Source: Lepidodermella squamata (lineage: Eukaryota; Gastrotricha). Taken from it: a stretch of DNA of 64,000 nucleotides. Position numbers and translations under genes: made by a program. The notes beneath the pieces are model-generated. The model was not told the origin of the DNA. It was given only the letters and a program-made list of their open reading frames with translations, and did not search any database. The stretch spans positions 3,906,001-3,970,000 of the forward strand of contig JBLDXI010000003.1 in the NCBI GenBank assembly GCA_047495785.1. The letters are read 5' to 3'. Below, piece after piece: positions 41,225 to 52,545 of this stretch (positions are counted from its first letter, which is position 1; each line of letters opens with the position of its first letter).

Positions 41225-44200
41225 TTACTAACCTCAACACTATATTGGTTAGCAATAATCATGCTCATTGGAAATTGATCCTTAAGTTTGAATTCAAAGG
41301 GGCCGGGTCGTGGGACATAGTCGAGGGCACTAAGGCTAAGCCAGTTCCTACCACTACCAACACCGCCGAGGTTAAGGCGTGGGATGAGCTCGACAGCGCT
41401 GCATGCTCGCTCATCATTCGGCATGTTAGCCCCGAATTTCTATTTTTGGTCAAGGACTTTGATAAATCCGCTGACATGTGGGCTTCTATTGAGGATCATT
41501 TCTCTCCTAAGAAGTCCCTTACAAAATATTCGGCGGTCGTTAGCTTAATTAATTGCAAGCAAGGTCCCCACGAATCGCCCGATGCTTTTAGCTCGCGATA
41601 CTATGAATGTACTTCCAACATGGACAGTGCAGGGTTTGTCCGGGATGAAGAGTTGTTCGTATACATGTTCCTAATCGCACTCGCACCGCCCTACAAGTCC
41701 TTCTCCCAATATTTCAGGGCTCAGGAGGGTCTCACGTTGCCCAAAGTTATGAGTGCCTTCCGAATGGAGGGGGTTACGAACCTGCTCGAAACATCGCTAA
41801 ATCAAGTCTCGCCGTCGACTGGTCCTCCTCAACTCTCGAGTGAATCGGCCATGGTCGCGCATGCTGCTGGCCGCCAACGACCGAAGCCTAAGAAGAACCA
41901 TCCTGTCAAGACTGCTCAGTGCAGTTTCTGTGGCAAGTCTGGTCACGCCCGCGAAGTCTGCCAGAAGCTGGAAAAGTTTGGCTCCGATGCAGTCTGCGAC
42001 AATTGCGACAATCGTGGTCACTTGGCTCCTGCCTGCCGTCAACCGCGAAAGCCGAAATCGGAGCGAAACCGCCGTCGACCTGAACATTTCGCTGGTATGA
42101 CCGAAGGCGCCGCTTTCGTCGCCGGCGAATCTTTCGACTACGTCTGCGATAACTTGGCTCTCGTTGCTGGCTCGCCCACGAAGAACGACGTCTGGATTGC
42201 CGACTCGGGATGCAGTGACATGATGTCCCCCGACCTTGGTTCAATGCGCAACGTTGTTCAGCTCAGCCGTCCTTTCCGCATCAAGCTTGCTGACGGCAAA
42301 ATCGTGTTGGCAAAGCAAAAGGGCGACGTCGATGTCCTGTTCAAATTCCAAGATCGCTCCGAAAAAGCAACAATCTACGATGTTTTACACGTACCCGACC
42401 TCGTTGCTAATTTGTTTAGTATTCGCAGGATGACAGCACTCGGTCTCGGGGCAATCTACCTTGGTGACGATGTCGAGTTCTTCGACCCAAGCACTAAGTC
42501 GACAGTCGCTACTGGCAAGTCGCACGGCTCGATGTACCTGATGAACATGGCCACGGTGCCTCAAGGTTCGGCCTTCGTCGCCGCACCCGCCGAGCTGTGG
42601 CATCTCCGCGCTGCACACGTCAACTACGACGCTGTCTCGAAGTTGCCCAAGATCACCCAAGGATGCACCGTCACTGGTTCTGCACGCCCTTTTTGCGAGC
42701 CTTGTGCGCTCGGCAAGGGTCACCGTCTGCCTCACCCTGAAGTGAAACACGAACGTGCCGCCAAGCCGCTCGACCTCGTTCACTCCGATTTGGCCGGCCC
42801 AATCGAGGTGCCAACCATCAATGGTGCCAGATACGCCATGACTTTCGTCGATGACAGCACTCGCATGACGCATGTTTATTTTTTGAAAACCAAAGATGAG
42901 GCTTTTAACGCTTTGAAAAGCTATGTCGAATTGGTAGAAAATCAGCACCGTCGAAGACTGGCTACGCTGAGAACGGATGGCGGTGGCGAGTACATTTCGG
43001 ACGAGATGGCAAACTGGTTACGCGAACGTGGCATTCTCCATGAAATGACGGCCGCCTACAGTCCCCAGCAAAATGGTGTGGCCGAACGCATGTTCCGTAC
43101 GCTTTTCGAAGGTTGCCGTACGATTCTGATCCATGCTGATGCTCCCGGCTGGCTTTGGGGCGAAGCACTCGCTTACGTCTGTTACTGTCGAAATCGTATG
43201 CCTAGTCGCTCTATTCGCCCTGGCAAAACTCCATTCGAATTGTGGTTTGGTCGTCGACCGGACATCTCGATGCTACGTGTTTTCGGCTGTCGCGCTTTCG
43301 GTCTCATTCCCGAGAAGGATCGTCACAAGCTCGACCCGAAGTCGAAACTCTACCGCTTCGTCGGCATCTCCGACTGTCGAAAGGCCTACAAACTTCTCGA
43401 CCCGTCGTCCAACAGGATCTTCTACCGGTACGACGTCACTTTCAACGAAGCTTCGTGCAGCTTTCCGCCCGAGCCTCGCCCTGCCGGTGTCAATGGTGAT
43501 GTGCCGATTCCCGCCGCACCCGCCCCGGCCATTCTTCAACGACCTGTTCGAACCGTGAAAGTCCCCGAACACCTCAAGGACTACGTCTGCGAAACGCTGC
43601 TGGACAAAGTGGGTAAACCCCCGCTTGTCCCCGTTCCTACCGTCGTTCCTACCGTCGTTCCTACCGTCGTTCCTACCGTCGTTCCTAGTAGTGCAGGTAA
43701 ACCCCTGCCTACTGCCGACACTACGCTCGTTTCAACTTCGCCTGATCAATCTTGCTCGAACAACGTGGGTAAACCCCCAGTTGCCGAAAATGGTGGGAGC
43801 CGTTTGGCCGATCCGGTCGCCCCTGACCCGCCCGCTCCAGCCATTCAAACTGTTGCGAAGAAAATTCCGAGGGACATCAAGAACGTCATCAACAACGCAA
43901 TGACCTCGTCCCGAACCCGTTTTGGTAAGGTCGATCTAGCAATGGTCTACGCTCTGGCTACTGCCGTTCTCTCCGATTCGTCTGACGAACCAGCCACCTA
44001 TCGTGAAGCCATGGAGTCTGAAGACGCTACGGGCTGGTCCGAAGCCTGCAAGATTGAGTTCACGGCACACTCCAGCAACAAGTCGTGGATCATTGCCTCC
44101 TTGCCAGAACACGTCAAAGCAATCAATTCCGGTTGGGTCTTCAAGCGGAAGATTGGCGCCAATGGTGAGCTCGATCGCCTAAAAGCTCGTATCGTCGCCA

Positions 44201-45498
44201 AAGGCTGCTCTCAACGACCCGGCGAGTATGGTGACACCTACGCGCCCGTTGTCTCGGCTACCAGTCTTCGTGCCGTCATTGCCTACGCCGCTGCAAATGG
44301 TTACTATCTGCACCAAATGGACGTCGTGGCTGCCTTTCTACATGGTGTTCTTCGCGAAACCGTGTACATGAAGCCCCCGCCTGGTATGACCGTTCCGCCC
44401 GGTAAGGTTTTGTTGCTCAAAAAGTCGATTTATGGGCTCAAGCAAAGCGGCCGCTGTTGGTATGATACCCTTACCTCTTTTCTCAAATCAATTGGTTTCA
44501 AACAAAGTGAAGCTGATCCTTGTGTCTTTTCGAAGGATGGTTTGATTGTACTCATCTACGTTGATGACATGCTTCTAGCTGGTCGCTCACTCGAAGAAAT
44601 CGCGTCCCTCAAGCGCCAACTGTCGTCGAAGTTCCAGATGAAGGATTGTGGCGAAGCCAAGTTCTTGCTCGGTCTGCACATCGAAATCTCTGGCAAATCA
44701 ATCAAGGTTCACCAGAAGAGCTACATCGACAAGTTGGTCAAGCGTTTTCGCGTCGAAAAAGCCGCACCCGTTTCTACGCCAATCGATTCGAATACGGTTA
44801 TCTGCGCTGATAACGGCTCCAAGCGGCTGGATGACAATCTGCTCTACCAGCAAATCATCGGAAGTCTGCTCTATGCTTCAATCCGCTCTCGTCCCGACAT
44901 CGCATTCGCGGTGGGAGTTCTTGCCCGCTATTCGTCTGTCCCGACGGTCGCTCACTTGACGGCTGCAAGGCGAATCCTCGTCTACCTTCGCGATACGTCG
45001 ACGCATGGTCTTCTCTACCAACGCCACCACGTAGGTAAACCCCTGCTGGTTGGCTACACCGACGCCGACAAAAGTGGCTGCCCCGACACGCGGAAGTCGA
45101 CTGGTGGCTATGCCTTTCTTTTCAACGCTTCACCGATCAGTTGGCTCTCGAAGCTTCAGTCCTGTGTGGCTTTGTCCACTTTCGAGTCCGAGTACGTGGC
45201 TCTGTCGGAGTGCTGTCGCGAAGCCATCTGGCTCCAACTGTTCTTCAAGTCGATCAACGTGCAAGTCAAGCCTACTACCTTGTACTGTGACAACCAAGCC
45301 GCCATCGCCCACCTCGACGCGCCAGCTATCAAGGCGTCCAAGCACATCGAGGTGCGCTACCACTACACCCGCGACAAGGTGTTGGACGGCTCAGTCAACG
45401 TGCTGTGGTGCTCCACCGACGCGAACCTCGCTGACCAATTCACCAAGCTGTTGGCCAAAGAAAAATTCACATGCCTCGCTTCAAAAATCATTCAGTGA
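41215..45498 (+). CDS. Copia gag-pol polyprotein
   Basis: 1,427 residues from the first in-frame ATG. Gag has a zinc knuckle at about residue 236 (CSFCGKSGHAREVC) and a second CCHC (CDNCDNRGHLAPAC). The aspartic protease has DSGCSD near 329. The integrase has an HHCC region and catalytic residues D525 (HSDLAGP), D588 (TDGGGEY) and E624 (QQNGVAER), with the D-35-E spacing. The reverse transcriptase has YVDDM at 1115, and RNase H has DADKSGC at about 1283 and a STFESEY motif. No stop or frameshift is visible, so gag and pol are one frame with no recoding signal needed. A proline/threonine/valine linker after integrase contains four tandem PTVV repeats (12-bp units near 43638-43685). Confidence 0.96.
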   Translation: MGPVTNLNTILVSNNHAHWKLILKFEFKGAGSWDIVEGTKAKPVPTTTNTAEVKAWDELDSAACSLIIRHVSPEFLFLVKDFDKSADMWASIEDHFSPKKSLTKYSAVVSLINCKQGPHESPDAFSSRYYECTSNMDSAGFVRDEELFVYMFLIALAPPYKSFSQYFRAQEGLTLPKVMSAFRMEGVTNLLETSLNQVSPSTGPPQLSSESAMVAHAAGRQRPKPKKNHPVKTAQCSFCGKSGHAREVCQKLEKFGSDAVCDNCDNRGHLAPACRQPRKPKSERNRRRPEHFAGMTEGAAFVAGESFDYVCDNLALVAGSPTKNDVWIADSGCSDMMSPDLGSMRNVVQLSRPFRIKLADGKIVLAKQKGDVDVLFKFQDRSEKATIYDVLHVPDLVANLFSIRRMTALGLGAIYLGDDVEFFDPSTKSTVATGKSHGSMYLMNMATVPQGSAFVAAPAELWHLRAAHVNYDAVSKLPKITQGCTVTGSARPFCEPCALGKGHRLPHPEVKHERAAKPLDLVHSDLAGPIEVPTINGARYAMTFVDDSTRMTHVYFLKTKDEAFNALKSYVELVENQHRRRLATLRTDGGGEYISDEMANWLRERGILHEMTAAYSPQQNGVAERMFRTLFEGCRTILIHADAPGWLWGEALAYVCYCRNRMPSRSIRPGKTPFELWFGRRPDISMLRVFGCRAFGLIPEKDRHKLDPKSKLYRFVGISDCRKAYKLLDPSSNRIFYRYDVTFNEASCSFPPEPRPAGVNGDVPIPAAPAPAILQRPVRTVKVPEHLKDYVCETLLDKVGKPPLVPVPTVVPTVVPTVVPTVVPSSAGKPLPTADTTLVSTSPDQSCSNNVGKPPVAENGGSRLADPVAPDPPAPAIQTVAKKIPRDIKNVINNAMTSSRTRFGKVDLAMVYALATAVLSDSSDEPATYREAMESEDATGWSEACKIEFTAHSSNKSWIIASLPEHVKAINSGWVFKRKIGANGELDRLKARIVAKGCSQRPGEYGDTYAPVVSATSLRAVIAYAAANGYYLHQMDVVAAFLHGVLRETVYMKPPPGMTVPPGKVLLLKKSIYGLKQSGRCWYDTLTSFLKSIGFKQSEADPCVFSKDGLIVLIYVDDMLLAGRSLEEIASLKRQLSSKFQMKDCGEAKFLLGLHIEISGKSIKVHQKSYIDKLVKRFRVEKAAPVSTPIDSNTVICADNGSKRLDDNLLYQQIIGSLLYASIRSRPDIAFAVGVLARYSSVPTVAHLTAARRILVYLRDTSTHGLLYQRHHVGKPLLVGYTDADKSGCPDTRKSTGGYAFLFNASPISWLSKLQSCVALSTFESEYVALSECCREAIWLQLFFKSINVQVKPTTLYCDNQAAIAHLDAPAIKASKHIEVRYHYTRDKVLDGSVNVLWCSTDANLADQFTKLLAKEKFTCLASKIIQ

Positions 45499-45610
45499 TT
45501 CACTTGTGATTATACTCATGATCCGTGTTCTTATTCGCTTTTAGTTCTGTGATCATTTCTTCTCAATTATCCGTGATTCATCTATCGTAAAATTCAGTGT
45601 TCACCGAATT

Positions 45611-45618
45611 GGTGGGAG
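45611..45618 (+). other. Polypurine tract of the copia element
   Basis: GGTGGGAG ends at the base before the 3' LTR, where plus-strand DNA synthesis is expected to start. It is interrupted by a single T. Confidence 0.75.
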
Positions 45619-45981
45619 TGTTGGATATTACTATCATTCATTATTATTATTATTATTATTATTATTTCCGCCAGGCCTTTTGCACGTTATTATTATTATA
45701 TTATTTAAGTGCAAGGCCGATCGCGTGTCGTTCGTGTAGTGCTAAGGTCGCACGCTTCGTAGTTGCTGCGCCTTACCTCCTAATAGTGACTGCGCCTAGA
45801 GCGCCAATTGATAACTGTTGTTAGCAGCGCCTAGAGCGCCAAAACCTTATTATTTAATCTCTTGACTGGCAAAGGAGAAGTAGCTAATTCGTCTCCTTTG
45901 CCAGGTCTTGTGTCTCATCACCGAACTTAGGTCGCTTCTCTTTGGGCGTTTTCCACTCACACCATACCGTACTCTCCAACA
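45619..45981 (+). repeat. 3' LTR of the copia element
   Basis: 363 bp, identical by eye to the 5' LTR including the ATT run, the doubled GCGCCTAGAGCGCC word and the 13-bp hairpin. It is followed by the GTTAC target duplication. Confidence 0.97.
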
Positions 45982-45986
45982 GTTAC

Positions 45987-47012
45987 GTCTGGCAGACCCT
46001 CAAAGTGCGATCGACTGGTCTCGCTCTTGGATGCTTTTAGCTTAAGGTTTTTGAGTGATGTGATGCGACTTTCGACTTCGAGCTTCTGACACGGATACGC
46101 CCGCAGCCACCGCTTAAGGATGTGGGTGGCCATATTCCTCTAATGGTCGGAATGCTCAGAGGAACAAACATCTAAATCGTTTGTCATCATCCTCAGTCAA
46201 GCCCAGTTAGGGGCGTTCAGCAGAAGGGCTGTGCATCCAGTACAGCTCTCTTGGATGCTTGTCGGACTAGCCAATACGCTGACCTCATGGTCATGTCGTT
46301 TAGCCGCTTCGTTTAGTTCGCGGCGCCCGGCTTGTCAGTAACCTACCCTACCCTACCTAACTAACGCTTAATTCACGAAATGACCGGAATGTCTGGAAAT
46401 GTCCACGCTCTCAAGCACCGGCCATCATCAAAACTTGATCAGCAAATTTCGTCCGATCACAAAACCGAAATCCCTCGACAAGCTCACTGTTTCAGCTTCC
46501 CATTTCGCGCTGCTAGCTAATGGAATGACTGGCCGAAATCGATCACATTGTGATCTTCCGAAAACCGGAAGATCCTCAGAGATAAACTACTGAAAGAACT
46601 GCTAAAAGCAGGATACGGTGACGAATTCGTCGACGCAAAGAAGTGTTAACTCTCCGCGCCCATCTGCGCCCGTGGGATGCAAGACCGTAGAGCGAATCCA
46701 ACGTGAATCTACATACATATCCATGCATACATGAACTGATATCGACTGGTTAACTCGTGATCTTGGCTTATGGTTTCAACTTCTTTCTTTTGACTTTTGA
46801 GATTCCATTAAGAACTTTGCCCGCGATCGAAAGTAATTTTTCAAATTAAATATATAGTTCAGATGCGTCGAGAAACAGCAGCGATGTTGAGATTCATCAA
46901 ACCATCCTTTGCGTTACAGTGCATATTAGGACACACTGGCTTCAATAAACTGCTATATTCTAGGATGGCATTTTATTAATTTGATATCGATTTACAGTCA
47001 ATTCCGTGGGCT
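45987..47012. other. Intergenic region between copia and the CCDC191-like gene
   Basis: No gene supported. A short CCTAC repeat run lies near 46340-46365. Joining the bases on each side of the copia element (and removing one GTTAC) restores a continuous non-coding-looking sequence. An acceptor (GATATCGATTTACAG) lies 15 nt before the ATG at 47013. Confidence 0.45.
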
Positions 47013-50000
47013 ATGTCCCGATTTTTCGGCCAAGGCAAGGTGAGCTCTGTTGCATACTAGTCTTAACATTGCATAATATAGTGATTTTCTTCCTGACTAG
47101 CTAATATCAGACGCAAATATCAAAAGATGGATATCGGTAAACTTGTTTCTCGTATTTATTGATATTACTTAGTAACTGATTCAGTCGGTCAACGAACCTG
47201 ATGGCACGGCAAGGGCTGGGAGCTCACTGCTGTCGACAAAGCGCAATAGTGACTATTCAGCAGAAATACACCAAGATCGAATTCTGGAGGCTGCTTATGC
47301 CGAGAGTAAGCTCAGCTATTGTTGGCTTTGTTCAGCTTCTCGAATATTAATGATTGCATTTGCAGCGCGCTCTTTTGTTGATAACTACATTCGCCGTGAC
47401 GAGTTGGCTGATTTGGCTGACGAAATGCGCTTTTTTGACGAAGTCGACAGGGAGATATCATCGGATATAACATTTGAAAGTTTGTATTTCTGAATTACGT
47501 CAAGCCAGTATCAACCGTATTGCATCATTTGAAGGTAATGGAATACCGAAAATTTCATCCTTACCTCGCGCTCCGAGTCCGCCACCTATCGATTATGATC
47601 AGCCGGATGATTCCATAGTCAATTCGATTATTGAACGACTTCTGGAAAAGCCTATCTTTCCGAGAGAAATGGCGGAATGCAGAGGGCAAGACGATAATTA
47701 TGATATTCCACTTTCATCGGCTACCTCCAATTCACGGCGCACGATTAGCTCGTCTAGATCAACTGTGACGACGGCGAGCTCAAGAACTGCTGACTTCCTT
47801 GCTCGACAAAAAATCAGACAAGAATTGGTAATTTTTTAGTAGCATATTGAAGTCGCTCATTGACATCATACGGTAGGTGAAGCAAAATCGCGAGAAGCGA
47901 GAAGCAGAGGAGCGAGCAAGGAAGCGCGAAGAAGTAGCGAAGCGTGAGTTGATTGCTGAATCGAAGAGAAGAGCAGCTCAGGAACAAAGGGATCGAGAAA
48001 TACGAGAAAAAGTTGACTGCTGATTATGTCTTTAACGATTTCTACTAATCTTTACTGCCTTAGATGGAGGAGGAAGAAATCAAAAGAGAAATGATGAAAA
48101 TCAAGCAGCAAATGGAAAATCAGAGGAAACTTGTTACGAAGTTGAACGCTGAGCGTAAGTCGAGGATGGCTATGAATTCTAACAATCAGCCAGACATAAT
48201 TTATCCTTTCAGAGCACGCAGTTACCCAAGCCGCCGAAGCTGCTGCTCGCGCGGAGATGGAATATGAAATGACGAAGAAAAATGAATTGGAGGAAGAAGT
48301 TCGTCAAGCTATGGATGAAGAGAAACGTCTGAAGAGAGTTCGCTTGGAACAGATATTGAAGTCGAGAAACGCTGAAAACGTCAAGTTGCTGCAGCGTTGC
48401 TTCCATGCTTGGTTGAATACTGTCATTGAGGATCGCCTGGCAGTTGCTAAATTTCGTGCTGTAGCAGATTGGCGGCGCATTGTGAGAGCGTGGAATCGGT
48501 GGAGATCTCGCGCTAACAACCAAATTATGGAAAGAGCTGCAAAACAGCACGCCGATGAACTTCGACACGAGTATAGGAAAGAACAAATAGCCGAAAGTCA
48601 TTACAAGCGTCGATTGTTGACCTTTGCCATGAGGGAATGGTGCTTTTTTATTGAACACCAGCGAATCTTGAAGTAAGAATACCACAAATGTCTACCATTG
48701 TCTGTATTTTGATTGTCATTAGGTCCGCGGAAGCGGCAAAAGAGGAGCGAAAAGCCAAAATGGCGTCATTTCTTGCTGCTGCTAACGCTGCTGCTGTTGT
48801 TGCTCAGAATACGCCGCCGGCAGAGCCAGTTCTAATCTGCGACCCAGTTGTCTCGAAGGGCATAGATGAGTTATTCTCAAATGAAAGAAAGTTCAAATTG
48901 GATCTCAAACACCTATCGAGTAGTGAAGAAGACAAAGCCGCTACTGCAGGATCGAAAGGTCGAGTGAAGGCGTCGCTGCGGAAAAGTCCAGGGAAGGTTA
49001 ACAGTGCTACATCTGAGAAAAAAGTAAAAGCAGCACAGCGACCTCTAATCGACGACGTTAACACTAGTCAAAGCGAAAACGATGAATTTCCCCAAGAATG
49101 CAATTCGCGATCCGTTCCCGACCGGAAAGCTGCAAGGCAGCAGCAAATTATAAGCTTGCAAAGGGAAAGACTCAGAGGTGAATTTTTGATAAACTGAAAA
49201 GCTCCAGAAACTGAAATATAAATTTTAATCTTTCAGATCAACAGAGATTAATTAAAGAACTGTCTTATGCCCATCGGCAAACTGAAATGATTCAACAGAT
49301 TGCTAAATACGAAGAATTACTCAAAGGACTGGAGAATCTTACTAAGCTAACTAAAATATCTCCAGCCACGCCTTCATCTGGGGCAACAAGCAATCGCTCG
49401 TCGGCTCCGGTTAAGAAATCTTCATCGAACAGCGCTCGTCTAGAAAAAACAGACCAGCAACCTGGACCAGCAAGTGCACGAAACGATTCACTGAAAAATG
49501 ATTCGGAAGTGTCGGAACATGCAGAGAGAAGTGATGATGCCGCTAACACTGTGACAGAGGCTGAAAAAGCACCTGATGAAGGAGCCGATGATGTTCAGTT
49601 GCAGCTCAGCGAAGTCGTGAAACTCTTTCATGCAACTAAAAATCTACCCACAGTCGCCAGTGTTACCCCGAAAAGCGCTCCGAGCACCCGTCGCACGATT
49701 TCCAGCACTACGAGTCACGAATCTGACTTCAGCAAGAGTATGAAATTTCATGCTATTATTTTTGAAAATTTCATAGTTTTTCGTATTTTCAGAAATGGAG
49801 GAACGCGCAGAGCTGCGTAGGAAAATGAAAGAAGAGCGAGAGAAGAAGAAACAGGAGGAAGAAAAACGTAAAATCGTAAGTCACTAGGGAATTCATTTAC
49901 AATAATAACATTATTGGCTTATTAAGGAGGAAGAACGCATGCGCGAAGAAGAGCGAAGAAAGCAAGAAGAAGAAGCGAAGCGTGCCAAGGTCGAGGAATT

Positions 50001-50787
50001 GAAGAAGAAACGTCAGCTTGAAAAAGAGGTTTGCCCACGCCTATTTCATTATCTTAAACCGAAACTGTTTGTTTTTCAGCGCGAAGAGCAGCGATTCGCG
50101 CAAATGCTGCGAGAAGAGCGGCAACAAATTAGAGCCGTTGAGGGTGATACTCGCCGATTACTGCGACATCACGGCTGGCTTCCTTGGGTACGGCTTGTGC
50201 AACAAAAGCGACAAAACTGGCAGATTGCAGTTGAGAAACATTCAACTAATACCCAGCGTAAATTTCTGGTGGCGTGGGCTGATTTTGTTCGAGAAGACGT
50301 CGCCAGGCGCCAGCAACTTGCAGATGAATTCTTCAGACACCTTATTGTTAAGCGAAGTTTTTACTCTTGGAGAATGGTAATACTTTTGTTCCTAAATAGC
50401 TCAGCTTCACTACATTTTTTTATTGCCCATTAGTGTGGAAGTTACATGCTGATTCTCGAGCAGAAAGCTGAGCGGCATTACAAGGCGCGTCTCTTGGTAC
50501 AGTATTTTTCTAAATGGGACCGTTATGTCGACCATCAGCGGCGAAAGGAGATTCGCGATGAAGATGCGGCCGACAACCATAACGTACTGCGTTTGATGAA
50601 ATTCACCTTTCGAGCTTGGAAAAAAATTCCTGTCATGGCTCGGGAAGAGCGGTTGCGCCGCGAGCGCCTGTCTTCAATGCGCCGACGCGTTGCTGAGCTA
50701 CTGCCTGATTTTCAGGCTTCAAGCACGCCTCCTCCAGCGGCTTCGATTTCAGTCGATGCGTCCGCTAAATTTGATGAACCGAGTTGA
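47013..50787 (+). CDS. CCDC191-like coiled-coil protein
   Basis: A multi-exon gene. The first exons are 47013-47039, 47101-47136 and one starting at 47185; later ones lie near 47370-47460, 47500-47826, 47879-48010, 48064-48155, 48215-48673, 48721-49178, 49237-49740, 49793-49875, 49927-50025, 50080-50378 and 50434-50787. Very long arginine/glutamate/lysine coiled coils (EERARKREEVAKRE, EEERMREEERRKQEEEAKR) alternate with repeated W-containing blocks such as LLQRCFHAWLNTV, IVRAWNRWRS, RKFLVAWADFV and LMKFTFRAWKK, which resemble the SFI1/centrin-type F-x-x-W repeats of CCDC191. The end RRRVAELLPDF fits the C-terminus of that family as I recall it. A centrosomal or ciliary role is inferred. The junction of exons 4 and 5 (about 47479-47505) is unresolved: only a 25-nt intron would keep frame. 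Confidence 0.65.
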
Positions 50788-51867
50788 AAAATATATGATT
50801 CCAAAAATCTCTTCGTTGTGCCTAATCAATTTTTCATGCTTTATATTATTATTTATTATTGACTGTGATTAGCGAGGTATTCTATGATTGCCATGCAAAT
50901 TATTCAAAGTGCGATTTACCGTGATATCACTCGTTGTACTATTGCTCAAGTACGCAATAAAGTTTGCTTAATTGGAGTTTATTATGCGGTCAATGTGTTG
51001 TTACCTACCGAGTTGATACAGTTCCGCAGGATAAATTGGGACTCTTCGGCTTAGCAGGTAAATAGTTTTGTAACGCCATAGGATGAAATCACTGGATTTG
51101 TTGCAGAAAATTCCCCATCTCTTGAGCTTTCGAATGGCACATATCCCAAGGAGATTGGAGCAATACTTTATTTTTAAGAAATATAAGCAAGGCAACTCAA
51201 TCGTCCATTTGGGATTCCCTCTTAGCACCTAAACAAACAATCACTTTGGGGCGAAAATTGTCATGTTATCAGTTGAGCGTTGCTCTCTCAGTTATCGAAT
51301 GAAAAATGATAACGGCGCAGCGATTAGTTTTTGCAGGGCATTCACCTAGAGTTCAGGAGGACATCGGCTAATTTTGGACCGTTTATTAATGCGGCTGCGA
51401 AAAAATATTTATATTTTTCTCAATTTTTCTTCCGAAATGAACGCGCCTATTTTTTAAATTTTTTTTCAAAATTTGACCCAAAGCTCAAAAAAATTCACAA
51501 AATGCCATTGCAAATGAGCGTGTCCAGAAGTGCCCACTCCAACTTTAGTCATACATGTTTTCGATCGTCAAAAATCAGGTAAAAATCGTAAAATCACCAA
51601 ATTTTACCGATGAATCACGACTCTTTCTATACAAAATAATTGATTCCTGAATTAGGACTGATTTTTAATCCTTGAAAAACATAGCTATGTCAACAATTAA
51701 CCTCCCCTATTACGGTAGGATTAAAGTTGATTGTTCCAATTTAAAAAAATAATAATAAACTCATCCGCGCATATTTTTATTATTTTGGCCACTAATATGG
51801 AGACGTTTTAACACGGAAGCTAACATAGCTGATTTATTTTGCTGCTCCACGAGGGTTGCTCTGGTCA
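50788..51867. other. Convergent intergenic region
   Basis: 3' flanks of the CCDC191-like gene (plus) and the dynein light chain (minus). AT-rich, no gene or repeat recognised. Confidence 0.45.
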
Positions 51868-52545
51868 TCATTCATGGTAGACAGCAAAGGCCATCGCAAC
51901 TGCGAAGAGTGACGAGTTGAGAAATGAGGCTTCGGCGAAGTCGTCATGGTCTTTGAACCACAGGCAGCGACTGACGCAGGAGAAGCTCTGCCGTTCATTT
52001 TGCCCGATCACAACCTTGACTACGATTTTGTAGCGCGGTGAGCGAATCGCCTCTTCCTTGAGACGTTTTCGAATCATGTCGCTTAGCGTCTTGGCGATAT
52101 TTCCGGCCGTCTTTGCGTTGTAAGTTTCTGACTTGAGATAATTCTCTAGAATCTGAGTCATCAGCCGTTGGGCCTAAAAAAAAACGAATAATGCTATAAA
52201 TAAAAACCATTCGATAATTACCAATAGGGGGGGGGGGGGGGGGGAAATTTATTCATCTAGCTACTATCTTTTCCCCACTGGTCCGCATTTGCCTAATTTG
52301 CCTAACGATTGAATAATTAAATATTTTGCGGCATGAAAACTGACATGGCCAGCGTTGAATAGCTGATTGTGTTCTGGGCCCAAACGATAAGATGGCTGAT
52401 ATAATGGTTTAAGGTGGCGTTTTGTTGTTGCCGCGGTTTCGGACGATTCGGTCTGAGCAGCGAGTCCGCCCATCATCATCGGAATAGCACGTGACATTCT
52501 TCGACCTGCGAATGCTTTTGGAGGAGGTCCGTCTTGATCGCCCAT
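51868..52545 (-). CDS. Tctex-type dynein light chain (DYNLT2B/4/5-like)
   Basis: Two exons, 52345-52545 and 51868-52173, give 168 residues. After a disordered N-terminus, the domain begins PSYRLGPEHNQLF, the family-specific entry motif (YQLGP in TCTEX1D proteins), then TAGNIAKTLSDMIRKRLKEE, SPRYKIVVKVVIGQNERQSF, SRCLWFKDHDDFA and ends NSSLFAVAMAFAVYHE, as human NSSLFALANVYAVYLE. These subunits bind intermediate chains of cytoplasmic dynein-2 or axonemal dynein. The donor is GTCAGT at 52344. The intron carries an 18-19 nt G homopolymer (52226-52244) and a T-rich acceptor. Confidence 0.88.

Larger units (their letters stand above)
40843..45986 (+). mobile_element. Complete Ty1/copia LTR retrotransposon with 5-bp target duplication
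   Basis: The element spans 40848-45981 between two 363-bp LTRs that look identical over their whole length, flanked by a GTTAC duplication (40843-40847 and 45982-45986). LTRs begin TGTTGGA and end TCCAACA. It carries one uninterrupted gag-pol frame, a primer site complementary to the initiator tRNA-Met anticodon region and a purine tract before the 3' LTR. Domain order protease, integrase, reverse transcriptase, RNase H is that of Ty1/copia (Pseudoviridae), not gypsy or BEL. Identical LTRs and an intact frame imply a very recent insertion. Confidence 0.97.
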
